A stretch of 64,000 bases of DNA. It comes from Clavulina sp. PMI_390 (taxonomy: Eukaryota > Basidiomycota > Agaricomycetes > Cantharellales > Hydnaceae). Shown here piece by piece: positions 23,364 through 34,221 of this stretch. The notes below the pieces were generated by a model, which worked only from the letters and a program-made list of their open reading frames with translations, was not told the origin of the DNA and did not search any database. A program made the position numbers and the translations under genes. The stretch lies in assembly GCA_015039315.1 (NCBI GenBank), contig WIDE01000056.1, positions 75,611-139,610 on the forward strand, written 5' to 3'. Every line of letters starts with the position of its first letter. Positions within the stretch are counted from its first letter, which is position 1.

Positions 23364-23758
23364 GGTTATCCGATTCACGCCTTATCGGGGTAGCTGGTGA
23401 TGAAAAGCTATGAGCTTGATGACTGTCGCTACTCGTCTACGATTCCCGACGGCGATCCGTGTATGCCGGCCCGGCAGGAATCTGTGTCACCCGCACGTGA
23501 CTACTTTCTTCTCCAGCCTCTCCCCAATCTTGAAAAACTGTCAGGGATCCCCCTCAGTCCACCCCAAACATACTCAGATCTCCAAGAATATGAACAATGG
23601 TAGAGGAGGACAACCTTTACTCAGACATCCCTCAAGCTTGAAAGGTAGTAACAGCGATTCAGAAAAGTTCTTCCAAGCTTCTGCAGGCTACTTGATATGC
23701 TAATGATTACTAGTTCATCCGTGAGAGCATACATATGGCCCTGAGAGATGCATATAGT
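23364..23758. other. Intergenic, no gene seen
   Basis: Lies upstream of the epimerase and downstream of the F-box-like gene. No coding structure recognised. Confidence 0.45.
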
Positions 23759-25085
23759 TCATTCTGTGCCAGTATCTTCACCGAATGTCTCTAATTGGGA
23801 TCTCTGTTTCACGACTTCGTGTATCAATCCGAGCCTCGTGGCAAAATCTGTCAACGAGTCCTGAGAGGCTTGAACACTTGCTTCTCCGAATGCATCGATA
23901 GATTCAATGTGAGTTAACTGAGGAAGAAAGTCGTTGGCGGCCTGGGAGGAAGTGCAGTTGTTATCCAACATATTTAGCTGGAGAGTGAGAAGATGAAGGG
24001 AGTCCTGCGTACCATTGAGTCCGTGGCAAATGATTCAAGGAGCGACGAGAGGAATGAAGCGTTGGCATGAGTCTGGAAGCTCAGTTTCTGGAGGGAGGGG
24101 TTTGAATCCAAGAACAACTTCACACTATACCAAGCATCCTCGTTTGTATCCACCACGGTGAACTCTCGCAACGAGGGGTAGCACCCAGTAAGGTGGCCAG
24201 GAGGCCGAAGCTCTCGAGGTATGTCCACAAAATCGCCTTCGTTAGTGCCAATCACAATGTCATCCGAAAAATCTCCTCGATACAGAAGCGTTGATAGCAA
24301 AGGTGCTCGAATGAGATAAGAAAAGCGAAAGTACATGGCCAGATGCTCCTCAACCGAGAGATGCTGGAGGGACCCCAGCTCCACAGGCTGCATCGTTTCG
24401 AAGGTCTCTGAATGTAGATCAGACAAAGGAGGGATCGAAAGGTCCAAATAGCACAAGTTAATGCACTCCGCTAAGCACTGCAATCCTCGCTGTAGGCCCC
24501 ATTCTTTTAGGGTTATAGTCACACTTCTGAGGTCCCTTGATATGGCATCCCAGAGTGAGCCAATCACCGGAAGTTGTGCTCCCATCGATTTGATATCAAG
24601 GCGACGAAGTGAAATACGGCAGTCCGATCGTTCCTCCGGTTTTCCCAAGATGAACGGATCGCTGACGAGTTCTTCAATTCCTGTGACCACTGCAGGCAGC
24701 AAGACAATTTCCCGGAGATTNNNNNNNNNNNNNNNNNNNNNNNNNNNNNNNNNNNNNNNNNNNNNNNNNNNNNNNNNNNNNNNNNNNNNNNNNNNNNNNN
24801 NNNNNNNNNNNNNNNNNNNNNNNNNNNNNNNNNNNNNNNNNNNNNNNNNNNNNNNNNNNNNNNNNNNNNNNNNNNNNNNNNNNNNNNNNNNNNNNNNNNN
24901 NNNNNNNNNNNNNNNNNNNNNNNNNNNNNNNNNNNNNNNNNNNNNNNNNNNNNNNNNNNNNNNNNNNNNNNNNNNNNNNNNNNNNNNNNNNNNNNNNNNN
25001 NNNNNNNNNNNNNNNNNNNNNNNNNNNNNNNNNNNNNNNNNNNNNNNNNNNNCTCGGCAGGTAGGGATTGAATAGAAGCAGTCAT
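23759..25085 (-). CDS. F-box/LRR-like protein, interrupted by an assembly gap
   Basis: The 5' exon above the gap starts at the ATG 25083-25085 with MTASIQSLPAE, the usual opening of agaricomycete F-box proteins (SLPxE). The gap 24721-25052 removes the rest of the F-box. Below it, an open frame runs from 24720 to about 23974 with leucine-rich repeats (SISIPPLSDL-like strands, GSLQHLSVEE, YPSLREFTVVD, NPSLQKLSF). An intron near 23972 leads to the final exon ending at 23759. Such proteins are expected to act as substrate adaptors of SCF ubiquitin ligases or be of unknown role. Frame across the gap cannot be checked. Confidence 0.6.
24721..25052. other. Assembly gap (332 N)
   Basis: A run of N inside the F-box-like gene. 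Frames shown across it are meaningless. Confidence 0.99.
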
Positions 25086-25369
25086 GGTTCCTTGTACTCT
25101 CGATTCTTGAGATTGAATCAACTTGGCTCCTGCCTTGTTGTATAAATGGAGTGAGAGTTTCTGCTTACGTTAAAGTTCCAAAACGTCCCAATGATTCTAT
25201 CACCGATATCGCCGAGTGACGGCAACAAGGTTATCTCTGATCTACAGCAACGAACTGCCACCATCATCAGAATAGGTGACAGTCATGAAGCAGTGAGGCA
25301 TGCCCTTAGATTACCTGCAGCAAATTGTAACGAAGCGCGATCTAGTAAAATTTAATCTCTGGGACTATC

Positions 25370-28312
25370 GTGACAACTGACTGGTCAACACAATCACGAC
25401 AAAGCCTGTGTGAAGTCCACCCAGTTAAAGCCTGGAAAATAACAAGCAATAACAACCATAATCGCACGAGCTGGCTGAATGATTTAAATGTCCGCATAAC
25501 AAGGGGTGTACGACAAGGGGACCCCCTATCATGCATACTCTTCCTCATAGCTATTGAACCAATGTCAAACTTCATTAGAACATCAGGCGAAATCCAGGGC
25601 ATTGGGATCAGAACCGGCCCAAACACTACAAAAAGCGCGCTACTGGCGCTATTTGCAGACGACGCCACTGCATTCCTGTCTGAGAATGACAAACCAAGCG
25701 TATTACTCAATATCCTAGATATATGGTGCTTAGCATCCGGAGCGAAATTCAATATCCAAAAAACGGTCGCAATACCAGTAGGAACAGCAGAGTATAGAAG
25801 ACAGCTAATAGAAACACGCAAATTGAGCTCGACGCACATGGATAGTGAAACAATTGCCGAAGGTACTAAAATCCTCAAAGATGGAGAATCCACTAGAATT
25901 CTCGGAGCCCACCTAGGAAACAAAATCAATGTCGAAGCTCAATGGGCCCCAGTAGTCGGGAAAATCAACGTAGTGCTAGATAGATGGAACCGAAACCATC
26001 TCACCATGATAGGACGAAAAATCGCGTGCGGTATAACAATACACGCGATGACACAGTTCCTTACAAGAGCGGTAGGAATGCCAGAGAACATCGAGAATAA
26101 ACTACAACAAAAAGAATGGCGTTTCATTTGGGGCATCGAAGCAGGCCCAACACCAATAGCGAAAGAATTCACTTTTGCACCACATAAACAAGGCGGACTA
26201 CAGGCACTTGAGCTAAGAAGCCGTAATGAAGCAATCGAACTTATGAAACTCAAACAGATAACAAGGACTGACCTAGATCGGCCGCTAGCGGTCGACGCCG
26301 CAAATGCGCTGTTGTTTGCAGGCCTCCCACAGAGTGAAAAGAACCAAGTGCCGCCTCCAACGAGACTCAACTTCTTCCTGCAGCGCATCTATGACCGGAA
26401 ACAATACGGTCGCTCCCGCATTCCACCCGACCTACAAGCCTTACTAGTAATAAGAAAGAAACATAATGTTGTTTTCGATACGCTAGAACTACCGCACGAG
26501 CAAAAACTCATGTTACCTATGTGGGACCATATAGGAACAGCGAGACCAGACAAAGATGTTATAGACAAACCCGAAACCCTAAATTGCATGAAGAACAATC
26601 ATATGATCGAGACCATTGGCGACCTAGTAAGGAAAGTTTCAGAAACTGAAGAAACCCTAGAACATAATGACCGCGATATGATCTGCAAATGCGTACTCTG
26701 CACAAGTCTTCTTGAGCGCGGATGTGAATCGCCTGCCCGCTGCCTCGAGGCCCAGGACCAACTACTAGCAAATATAGAGCTAAAATTTGATCCATATGAC
26801 CCCGACAACAGAATAAAAACAAATGCTGAACCAGCTTCACGAACACTGAGAGCGGGAGAAATCATTGTCTTTAATAAAAGCACAAATAACAGTAAGAACC
26901 TGTCCGAGAACTTCAGAGTCTTCTCTGAACAAGGAAGGTCACACCCAGTGCCAGCCAAATATATAGCCTCGACCAGAGAACATAGGCTACACATCACGGC
27001 CTACACTGATGGCTCCTGCACGGGAAACGGATCCAAATTTGCCAAAGCAGGAAGCGGAGTATATTTTGGTCCACAAGACCCAAGAAACATAGCACAACGT
27101 GTGGGCCGAAACCTGACACAATCCAATAATACTGGAGAAATGCTTGCGGTACTACTGGCAGCAAGACAAGTACCGTCTGAGGCCCACCTACATATTAAAA
27201 CCGACTCGTCCTGGGTAATAAACTGCCTCACAAAATACGAACAGAAAAACTCGGACAAAGGATATATTGGTGTGATAAATGCCGACCTAATAAAGGTCAC
27301 CGTTGCGACGCTAAGAATGCGAAAAGGCCCAACAGACTTTGAATGGGTCAAAGGACACAGCGGGATCGAAGGAAACGAACAAGCGGATGCCCTTGCTGCC
27401 GAAGGCGCAAACAAACCGGAAGTTGAAATAACTAACCTCCAAATACCAACCCCCCACAGGCTATCGGGCGCAAGACTAAGCACGGGTACACAGAAATTAT
27501 TCTACAAAGGAATAAGGGAAACAAAAAATAAAGAACTAGAGCCGCGACCAGACACAGAGGAGAATATTGAGGAGGCCAGAACAGTTATTGCTGGGATATC
27601 GGGAAGCAACCTGACAACCGAACGCTTGTGGAGATCTATCCTCCAGAACAAGAACTTCACAAACAACATCCGAATCTTCTTATGGAAGCTGATGCACAAT
27701 GCGCACAAAGTGGGGAAGTACTGGGAGCGTATTGACAGCCTCCGAGAGAGAGCAAAGTGCTCCGGCACCAAATGCAAGAACGCAACAGAATCAATGCAAC
27801 ACATACTTTTCGAATGCCCGCACAACCAGTGCGAAACGGTCTGGAACGCGGCCAAACATATACTCAAGAAAAAGAATATCGAGTGGCTCGAAAATCTCAA
27901 CCTAAACCACATACGGGCATGTGGAGCAATTGAGATCACAGACGACGGAAACGAAGACGAATCCCGTAGATCAGGCGCGACGAGACTCGCCCAAATAGTA
28001 ATGGCAGAGAGTGCCTTCCTAATATGGAAGATGAGATGCAAACGAGTGATAGATTGTGATGAAGATACACCCCAGACTGAAATCACGAGTAGGGAAGCCT
28101 ATAACAAAATCTTTGCGGAAATGGACAAGCGTCTCACAACAGACAGACTAAAACTGCGGTACGGGAAGCTCTCAGCAAAAACACGCAGAAGTCACGAAAA
28201 CCTAGTACTGAACACATGGTCAGGAACACTCCAGGACGAGCAAAATCTCCCAGATGATTGGACAAAAGAGCGTGGGGTTTTAGTGGGTAGATCGCCAAGG
28301 CCAGATGGTTAA
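25370..28312 (+). CDS. LINE ORF2 fragment: reverse transcriptase C-part, RNase H, Cys/His motif
   Basis: About 980 codons are open without a stop. Near the start GVRQGDPLSC is RT block 4 and ALFADDATAF is the catalytic FADD block; GAHLGNKI and RWNRNHLTMIGRK are downstream RT/thumb features. RNase H occupies roughly residues 540-690 with all four acidic residues visible: YTDGSCTGNG (D), NNTGEMLAVLLAA (E), IKTDSSWVI (D) and GNEQADALAAEGA (D). A C-terminal CSGTKCKNATESMQHILFEC motif resembles the Cys/His knuckle of Tad/I-like fungal LINEs. The N-terminal part of RT and any endonuclease are absent, so the frame is probably not functional. Its lack of stops suggests a recent insertion. The first codons may belong to flanking DNA. 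Confidence 0.85.
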   Translation: MTTDWSTQSRQSLCEVHPVKAWKITSNNNHNRTSWLNDLNVRITRGVRQGDPLSCILFLIAIEPMSNFIRTSGEIQGIGIRTGPNTTKSALLALFADDATAFLSENDKPSVLLNILDIWCLASGAKFNIQKTVAIPVGTAEYRRQLIETRKLSSTHMDSETIAEGTKILKDGESTRILGAHLGNKINVEAQWAPVVGKINVVLDRWNRNHLTMIGRKIACGITIHAMTQFLTRAVGMPENIENKLQQKEWRFIWGIEAGPTPIAKEFTFAPHKQGGLQALELRSRNEAIELMKLKQITRTDLDRPLAVDAANALLFAGLPQSEKNQVPPPTRLNFFLQRIYDRKQYGRSRIPPDLQALLVIRKKHNVVFDTLELPHEQKLMLPMWDHIGTARPDKDVIDKPETLNCMKNNHMIETIGDLVRKVSETEETLEHNDRDMICKCVLCTSLLERGCESPARCLEAQDQLLANIELKFDPYDPDNRIKTNAEPASRTLRAGEIIVFNKSTNNSKNLSENFRVFSEQGRSHPVPAKYIASTREHRLHITAYTDGSCTGNGSKFAKAGSGVYFGPQDPRNIAQRVGRNLTQSNNTGEMLAVLLAARQVPSEAHLHIKTDSSWVINCLTKYEQKNSDKGYIGVINADLIKVTVATLRMRKGPTDFEWVKGHSGIEGNEQADALAAEGANKPEVEITNLQIPTPHRLSGARLSTGTQKLFYKGIRETKNKELEPRPDTEENIEEARTVIAGISGSNLTTERLWRSILQNKNFTNNIRIFLWKLMHNAHKVGKYWERIDSLRERAKCSGTKCKNATESMQHILFECPHNQCETVWNAAKHILKKKNIEWLENLNLNHIRACGAIEITDDGNEDESRRSGATRLAQIVMAESAFLIWKMRCKRVIDCDEDTPQTEITSREAYNKIFAEMDKRLTTDRLKLRYGKLSAKTRRSHENLVLNTWSGTLQDEQNLPDDWTKERGVLVGRSPRPDG

Positions 28313-28480
28313 CAGCCACGACTACGCGAGAGCCCCACACTACCAGGACACCTGGTGTGCGTAACGCATTTCCCCATGCGGGACGACTCAAGAGATGTCA
28401 ACATCTCACAACAAAACGGGGGTTGGGAAGCAGCGCAGCAGCAACCTTGCCTCACCATCGTTCCACCCAAAAAAAAAAAA
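25370..28480 (+). mobile_element. 5'-truncated LINE retrotransposon
   Basis: One frame encodes the C-terminal part of a reverse transcriptase followed by RNase H, then a Cys/His tail. A 3' UTR and a 12-A tract at 28469-28480 follow. The endonuclease and the first RT blocks are missing, the usual sign of incomplete reverse transcription during target-primed insertion. The 5' boundary is approximate, somewhere between 25340 and 25440. I could not identify matching target-site duplications. The tail ends about 160 bp from the NEO1 stop codon. Confidence 0.85.
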
Positions 28481-28638
28481 TATTAAATGTGAGGTGGCGA
28501 AAGTCATTCGTTTCTCTTCGTGTCATTGCTTGTGTTGGGCTAAAGGATACGCGTCTATATTCCAAGGATAGTTAGTAGGTAGTTTGATATCAAGAGGATC
28601 TATTGGGTCTCCGACGACAGCGAATGGGTATATTAAGC

Positions 28639-31600
28639 TCATGAGAGCTTCGTAAAGGTCGCGGGGTTGAGGCGACTCCGTATCACTTTGATGATATACA
28701 GTGGTAGAGAGCTGACTGCTACCATCAAGGCAACCTTCCATGCAAAGCGCGCTGAAATTACAAACGATAGATCTATCCCAGAAATAACCGCATGAATCAG
28801 CAACCCATGTTGGTCAACTTGAATCAACCAACTTACCGAAATATTCTGGTAAGAAGGCCATGCTAATCACATAGATGAATAATGTCACGATTTCTGCAAG
28901 GAACATGTACAGGTGCCTACAAGAAAGCAGGTCAATATGGGAGGTGGTCAGAGCAAGTATTTCACTGACCATGTGGTGATCTCCAAAGCGACCATAATCA
29001 GCTCGTTGAAGATGAGCGCAGTAAAAGAAATTGCGACAATGTTGAGGAACTCATTCTCAAACAATAGAAGGCTCATGATCATGATTGCACCGCCTACGAG
29101 GGTTTCAAATGATTGAAATCTCAATGAGTGCGGCACGGGGGCAGAAGGTCATAACGGCTCGTCGTTACCTTGATAGAGACTGATCATCAACCACTGGAAA
29201 AAGGTCTTATAGGATAGAGAGCGACCCTGAAGAAGTAAGGATTAGTGAAATGAACTCAGGATGACTCGTTAGAATACTCACCTTGGTCAAGTCCTTGTAG
29301 AGCTCGGGGTATATCAACGAGAGCTCCTCACTGATATCCCTATCGAGGACCAGGGAGAAGACCGGTGCCATAGTATACAGCGTCGCATAGCCAACCATCA
29401 GCCAGCCCTGATACAGAGCGATTGGAGCAAAATAGAAAATGGCCGAAAACACAGCCTGCATGATGGAGATGATGAGACCGCGGTGAATGACGAACTGCGC
29501 CAGTTTGGCGCTCCGTTTGTACGAGTTTCGGCCATGCCAGACGAGCAGTTTCGTGAGGAAAGAGAACTGGGTGATGGAGAAGTCTGCTGCGAGAGAGGCT
29601 TGTTTCCCCTCTTTACCCACGATGCCAACGCCTATGGAGTTGTGGGTGAGCGGTGGGACCAACAATATTGTCGTTTTGAGGGGTACTACTCACCAACGTC
29701 AGCAGCTTGAATCATGCTCACATCATTACCACCATCACCGATACAACACACTCGTTTCTTAGTGAACCGCCGAATGAGACGTGCGACATCGGCTTTCTGC
29801 GTGGGGGAGCACCGACATGCTACCACCGCAGAAAGTTTGGTCGTGATTTCGATGAACTCAGCTTGGAACGAGTCAAGACAGAGCTGGGGACGTCTAATGA
29901 GTATTCATATCTTAACACTATCGGTGATGCACGTACCTGTAATGATGATCCATCAATTACAAGACAGCAATCAGGCTTCGACTGGAGGAATTCCAGCTCC
30001 GTCCTAACTTCGTCCGCAGTCTTCACTGAGCATCGGGAAGAAAGACGAAAATCTCTGGAGGTCAACATACGGGGAGAAGGGAAGTAAAGGTAGGAACTTA
30101 CGTTTAGCGACGGTGTGGATGTACTGATTCCTCGCGACTAGCTTGGTGGAGATTGCGATGACGGTTGCAGTCTCAATCTTATCGCCAGTCAGCATCCAAA
30201 TCTTCAACCCTGCGTTCCTGAGCAGTTCTAACGTGCTTTTGACATCTTCCTGGAGCTTATCTTCGACTCCAGTGAGACCAAGTAGCTCCAAACCCTGCTC
30301 CAGTTGGCGAGCAACGACGGCACTCATGGCCTCATTGCGGCCCTGAAGCTGGATCGACGCAGCGTGATACGCAGAGCGGAAGTTTTCATATGCCTCGATA
30401 GAGAGTTTTCTGCGTGCCATGACAAGGGTACGAAGACCTTCACGAGCCATATTCGCACATTCCTCGTCCAGCCAATCGTTTCGCTGCACAATAGGCGCCA
30501 TGACAACGTCTGCGCCCTTTTGCAGGAACATGATTTCGCCAGTTTGAGAGTCCTTGAGGATGATGCCCATGCGCTTCGACTCGGATGTGAACGGGAAAAT
30601 CTCAAGGATCTCGAAGGCCAACTTGGAATGTCCGTCGGGGAGCTGGATCGACATGGATTTTCGATCACGTTCGACGAGTGTGAGCCCCACGGACTGCGTC
30701 CATTGGACGATGGCTACCTCGTCGGGTGATGAGGCCTGGTACGTCACACTGCCATCATCATTTGTCACCGGGGTAACGTTGTGGCAAAGAGCAAGGCCGA
30801 GTACGGTATCGCGCACACGAGATGAGATATCTCTCCTCCCTCCTCTGCCTGCCAGAGTCATTCCAGTTTGTAGAGGGGGTGATTTGAAGCCAGCACCGAA
30901 GGCAGCGGCCAAAGCTTGGGCTATCTCGTCCATCGAATCTGCTCCAAACGAAACGGTGCCCATGTGCAGCTTCTTCATTTCCATCTCATTTTGTGTTAGG
31001 GTTCCGGTCTTGTCAGAAAGGAGGTATTCAATACGGCCGAGCTCCTCGGGAAGCGTCGACGTGCGAACGATGGTGTTGGGGATTTCAGGATCCGACATGA
31101 TCTGCCTTCCGTAGACCGTTTTACCCATGTCAAGGTTCACACGAAGACTGAGAGGAAGAGGGTGGTCAAGAATGTGAGTAAATTGAATAACACGCCAGAA
31201 AAACTTTTGGTACACACCTGATGGGAATGATGGACGAAAACAGAATGAGGAACCGGAAGACATATACATACCATAATCCTCTGAACCCGTTGAGGGCCAC
31301 AAGAACTATGGATAGCGCGAAAGTGACCGTGCAAAGAATCTGCCATCACGCGTGATTGGAAGACGATGTTAATGCTCGCAAACTGGGCTTCAAGGGAAAC
31401 TCGACCCACTCACCTTCGCCAAGCGATTGATCTCCAAATCCAATAATCCAACCTTTGTTCCAGGATGGCTGGTATTCATCACCGCCCTAGTCTCAGGCCC
31501 AGTATAAATGACGAAGCCAACAGCTCTACCGGCAGCAAGCACAGTATTAGACCAAAGGACATTCTCAACAGTAAGGGGTTCAATGGAGACGAGGGGAACG

Positions 31601-33010
31601 TCGTCTGGCGTCCGTTCGGCAGTGCCGGTGTTTGTTGAGTGCGCGGCAGAGGAGTTTGAAGAGGTTGGGGCGAGTGGGAGTGAGCTACCATTGATGGAGA
31701 AGGTCCCCACAAATGTGTTGATATCCTTAATAGGCGCATCGGCTGCATAACAAAGGAGAAAAAGTTTATTTAGCTTGGGAAGCAAGGAACGGAATCTCTG
31801 GGCTCACCATAAACCTCGCCTTCAACTTCCAGAAGTGCACGATCATCACCAAGCTTCTGACAGCTTGGGACGGCCACACGAAGTTTCCAATCCGTCTCGC
31901 CATCCAGCTGATCTGTTCGAATGAAACATGTACCACTCGAATCACTAGTCCGTAACAAAACCATATCTGCAGGAACGCGCTGGTTCTTCTCCAGAATGAC
32001 GAGATCTCCAACACGAATTTTCGATGAGGGAATATGTCGAGTGGGGGCGGAAACGCCGTGAGGATGGCTTTCGATGTCGGAAGGAGGAGATGAGAGAGAA
32101 GCAAGAGCAGAAGGTGAAAAATCAAGGACACCATATAGCTGGGAGTTGGCCTCGGTGTCGCGGACGTAACGAATGTAGTCATCGTAGGCTTCTTTGCCCA
32201 TCGTGACAGCAAGCACGAATGCTAATGGGGCAATATATGTCACGATGAAACCTAAATGATGCGAACGTCATGAAATCGTTAGTGAGAGTGATACACTTTA
32301 GGAACGACAAGACGTACCAATTTTGAGTGCAGGAATGAACTGCGACAGGGCAACCAAAAGGAAGTATAGGTTGAAGAAGAACTTGAATTGCTCGTAGAAT
32401 ACGAGAGGTAGGAATGTGAAGACGTTGTATTTCTGATTTCGTACAACGTTGGCAGGGAACTTCGACTGGATTTTGTCTAAGTAATGAAGTGAAGACGATG
32501 TTCAATATACCAATAGCCCCACAGCCTGGTGGAATTAGCTAACATACCTGCTGGGTGGAAGGGGATTGTGCGAGATTTATCTTTACCAGCTTTCGCCGCC
32601 GCAGCCGACTTCATATATGCAAACAAGGGAAACAAACCTGAGCGAAAGGACACCAACAGCATAGTAAGAAGACATACCTTCGAGCTGGTTAGTCGATGTG
32701 AATCATCTGGTAATAAGGTTTCCGGAGGATCGTGTTCATCCAGTCTGGCACCGAACTCAGCGTCATCGGCACTGGTTTCGCCGCTAAGCAACCTCTCCCC
32801 TTCTTCTTCATCACCACCAAATTGAGAGGGTTTCCTCCTTCGCGACCGCGGTCGAGCAGACAATGGGTTACCAGAAGCAGAGGCACGGGAAGACGGCATT
32901 GCGAAGATTTCTTGTGGGCGGTCACGGTCGCGTTCGTCGTTATCAAGGGGCAAGTAGCCCTTCTTGCGAGCGGAGAGAGGGTTCAGAGGAATATCTCCCC
33001 CTCCGACCAT
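28639..33010 (-). CDS. NEO1/ATP9-type P4-ATPase (phospholipid flippase)
   Basis: A multi-exon gene; the first exon is 32678-33010 from the ATG at 33008-33010. The acidic, Ser/Arg-rich N-terminus contains [15 protein letters not shown]. The next exons encode [20 protein letters not shown] and [17 protein letters not shown], the typical P4 start and TM1. P-type motifs follow in order: [12 protein letters not shown] (actuator), [15 protein letters not shown] with the phosphorylated Asp, [10 protein letters not shown], and [18 protein letters not shown] (hinge). The wording around DKTGTLT, with [17 protein letters not shown], is characteristic of the Neo1/ATP9A branch, which works without a Cdc50 subunit in yeast at Golgi/endosome membranes. 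The C-terminal TM exons end at [15 protein letters not shown] lies tail-to-tail downstream. Confidence 0.9.
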
Positions 33011-34138
33011 TCAAAGGGTTATCTGCAAGGCCACGAGAGTTCTCCCAGTCCACTCTCCCCTTTCTATGATCCCAGAGGTGAAAGTGTTGACGTGTATGGG
33101 CGTTGCGTGGGTTGTTTGGCCGTACTTGGACTATCAGCATCTTTATTGCTATTCAGTCATGCAACATCAGCAAGTCTCTAAGGATACCACTTTCCTGCCG
33201 TTGGGAAAGCTATTGTGGCTTCAACTAGATATTAGCTCCAACTCTAACTCCGCGACATTCGAATATCTCGAGCATTGCTACCAGGCCAGGAAATGTTGCA
33301 CTATTCTATGGGCGACGTAACGAGAGCCCGTCTTGAAACGATCCCTACCTCCCAAGCTCCCCAAAGATAGGATTATCTGTCACTGACCAATTAGAATGTG
33401 GCTGCTTGCATTAATCAATTTGTCAATACGCTTTGGGCCTCTCATGGTGCAATCGAGATTGTTCTGGATGCTGAGAAGTCTAGCCTGGTATCAAATAAGT
33501 AACCAACACAATGGGATAATAAAACTAGGTAAGCCATGTGCTCATCCTAAGCGGTGAGGAGGGGAAGGTTTACATTCAATCCGAAGCAAGGAGCGAATGA
33601 CCATTAGCTAGATCGTAGTTGATCAGACCCACTCACCAGTGCCCTGGTTTCGAGGATTCCTTTGAGTTCTATTTTTACACCTCTAGGAGTTAGATTAGAG
33701 CGTGTGTGTTTCGGCCATCGAGTTATACCAAGCACCTTGGCGATCAAGAAGTTGAGCTTCTTCGTTATTCTAACTATCAAAAATTCACAGTGATTTCTCA
33801 GGGGGTGAGACTTCTTGGTAGTGGCACTCTCATAAAAAATCCAAAGAGCTAAAGATAAAATCTTCGAAAAACCATGGCGATCGACACTTGCCATTGTCAG
33901 TATCACGTGGAGCTTCCCACGGTTAATCATTTGGATTGTGCTCCTTGGGCTGGCAACGCTCTGCAACTCCTCTGAATGATATCTTTGACTAATTAGAAAA
34001 GGAATCTGCTCCATTGCGTCTGAGAAAATTACCCACAGTCTCCGTACCCTGGCATCCTCTCGGTGTTGTGTCTACTCTGGCACACTCGACCACCAATTTG
34101 GACCAGCGAACTGTGAGCAAATCTGCTTTCTGCTGGCG
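33011..34138. other. Intergenic, no supported gene
   Basis: Holds the promoters of NEO1 (minus) and the secreted glycosidase-like gene (plus). A minus frame of about 136 codons at 33604-34014 starts with ATG but shows no recognised family and overlaps no splice-consistent exons. Confidence 0.4.
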
Positions 34139-34147
34139 TATATAAAG
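34139..34147 (+). promoter_or_regulatory. TATA box of the secreted glycosidase-like gene
   Basis: TATATAAAG stands 75 bp upstream of the ATG at 34222, preceded by GC-richer sequence. It is a good match to a core promoter element at a normal distance. Confidence 0.5.
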
Positions 34148-34221
34148 CCTCAGCACTTACACTGCCTGTCCTCAGCGGGTAGGCTTCTCCACCCTAATCT
34201 AACCTAGCTGAAGGTTCTGGA

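Noticed and set aside
24461..25121. ORFs crossing the N run
   Set aside because: Open only because N is untranslatable; no evidence of continuity.
25342..28391. Long minus-strand ORFs
   Set aside because: Shadows of the LINE frame on the plus strand.
30304..31114. Plus-strand ORFs of 141-186 codons
   Set aside because: Antisense to the NEO1 P-domain exons, which carry unmistakable P-type ATPase motifs.
33604..34014. 136-codon minus ORF as a gene
   Set aside because: ATG start but no recognised domain, no splice partners and no homology I can see; left as intergenic.
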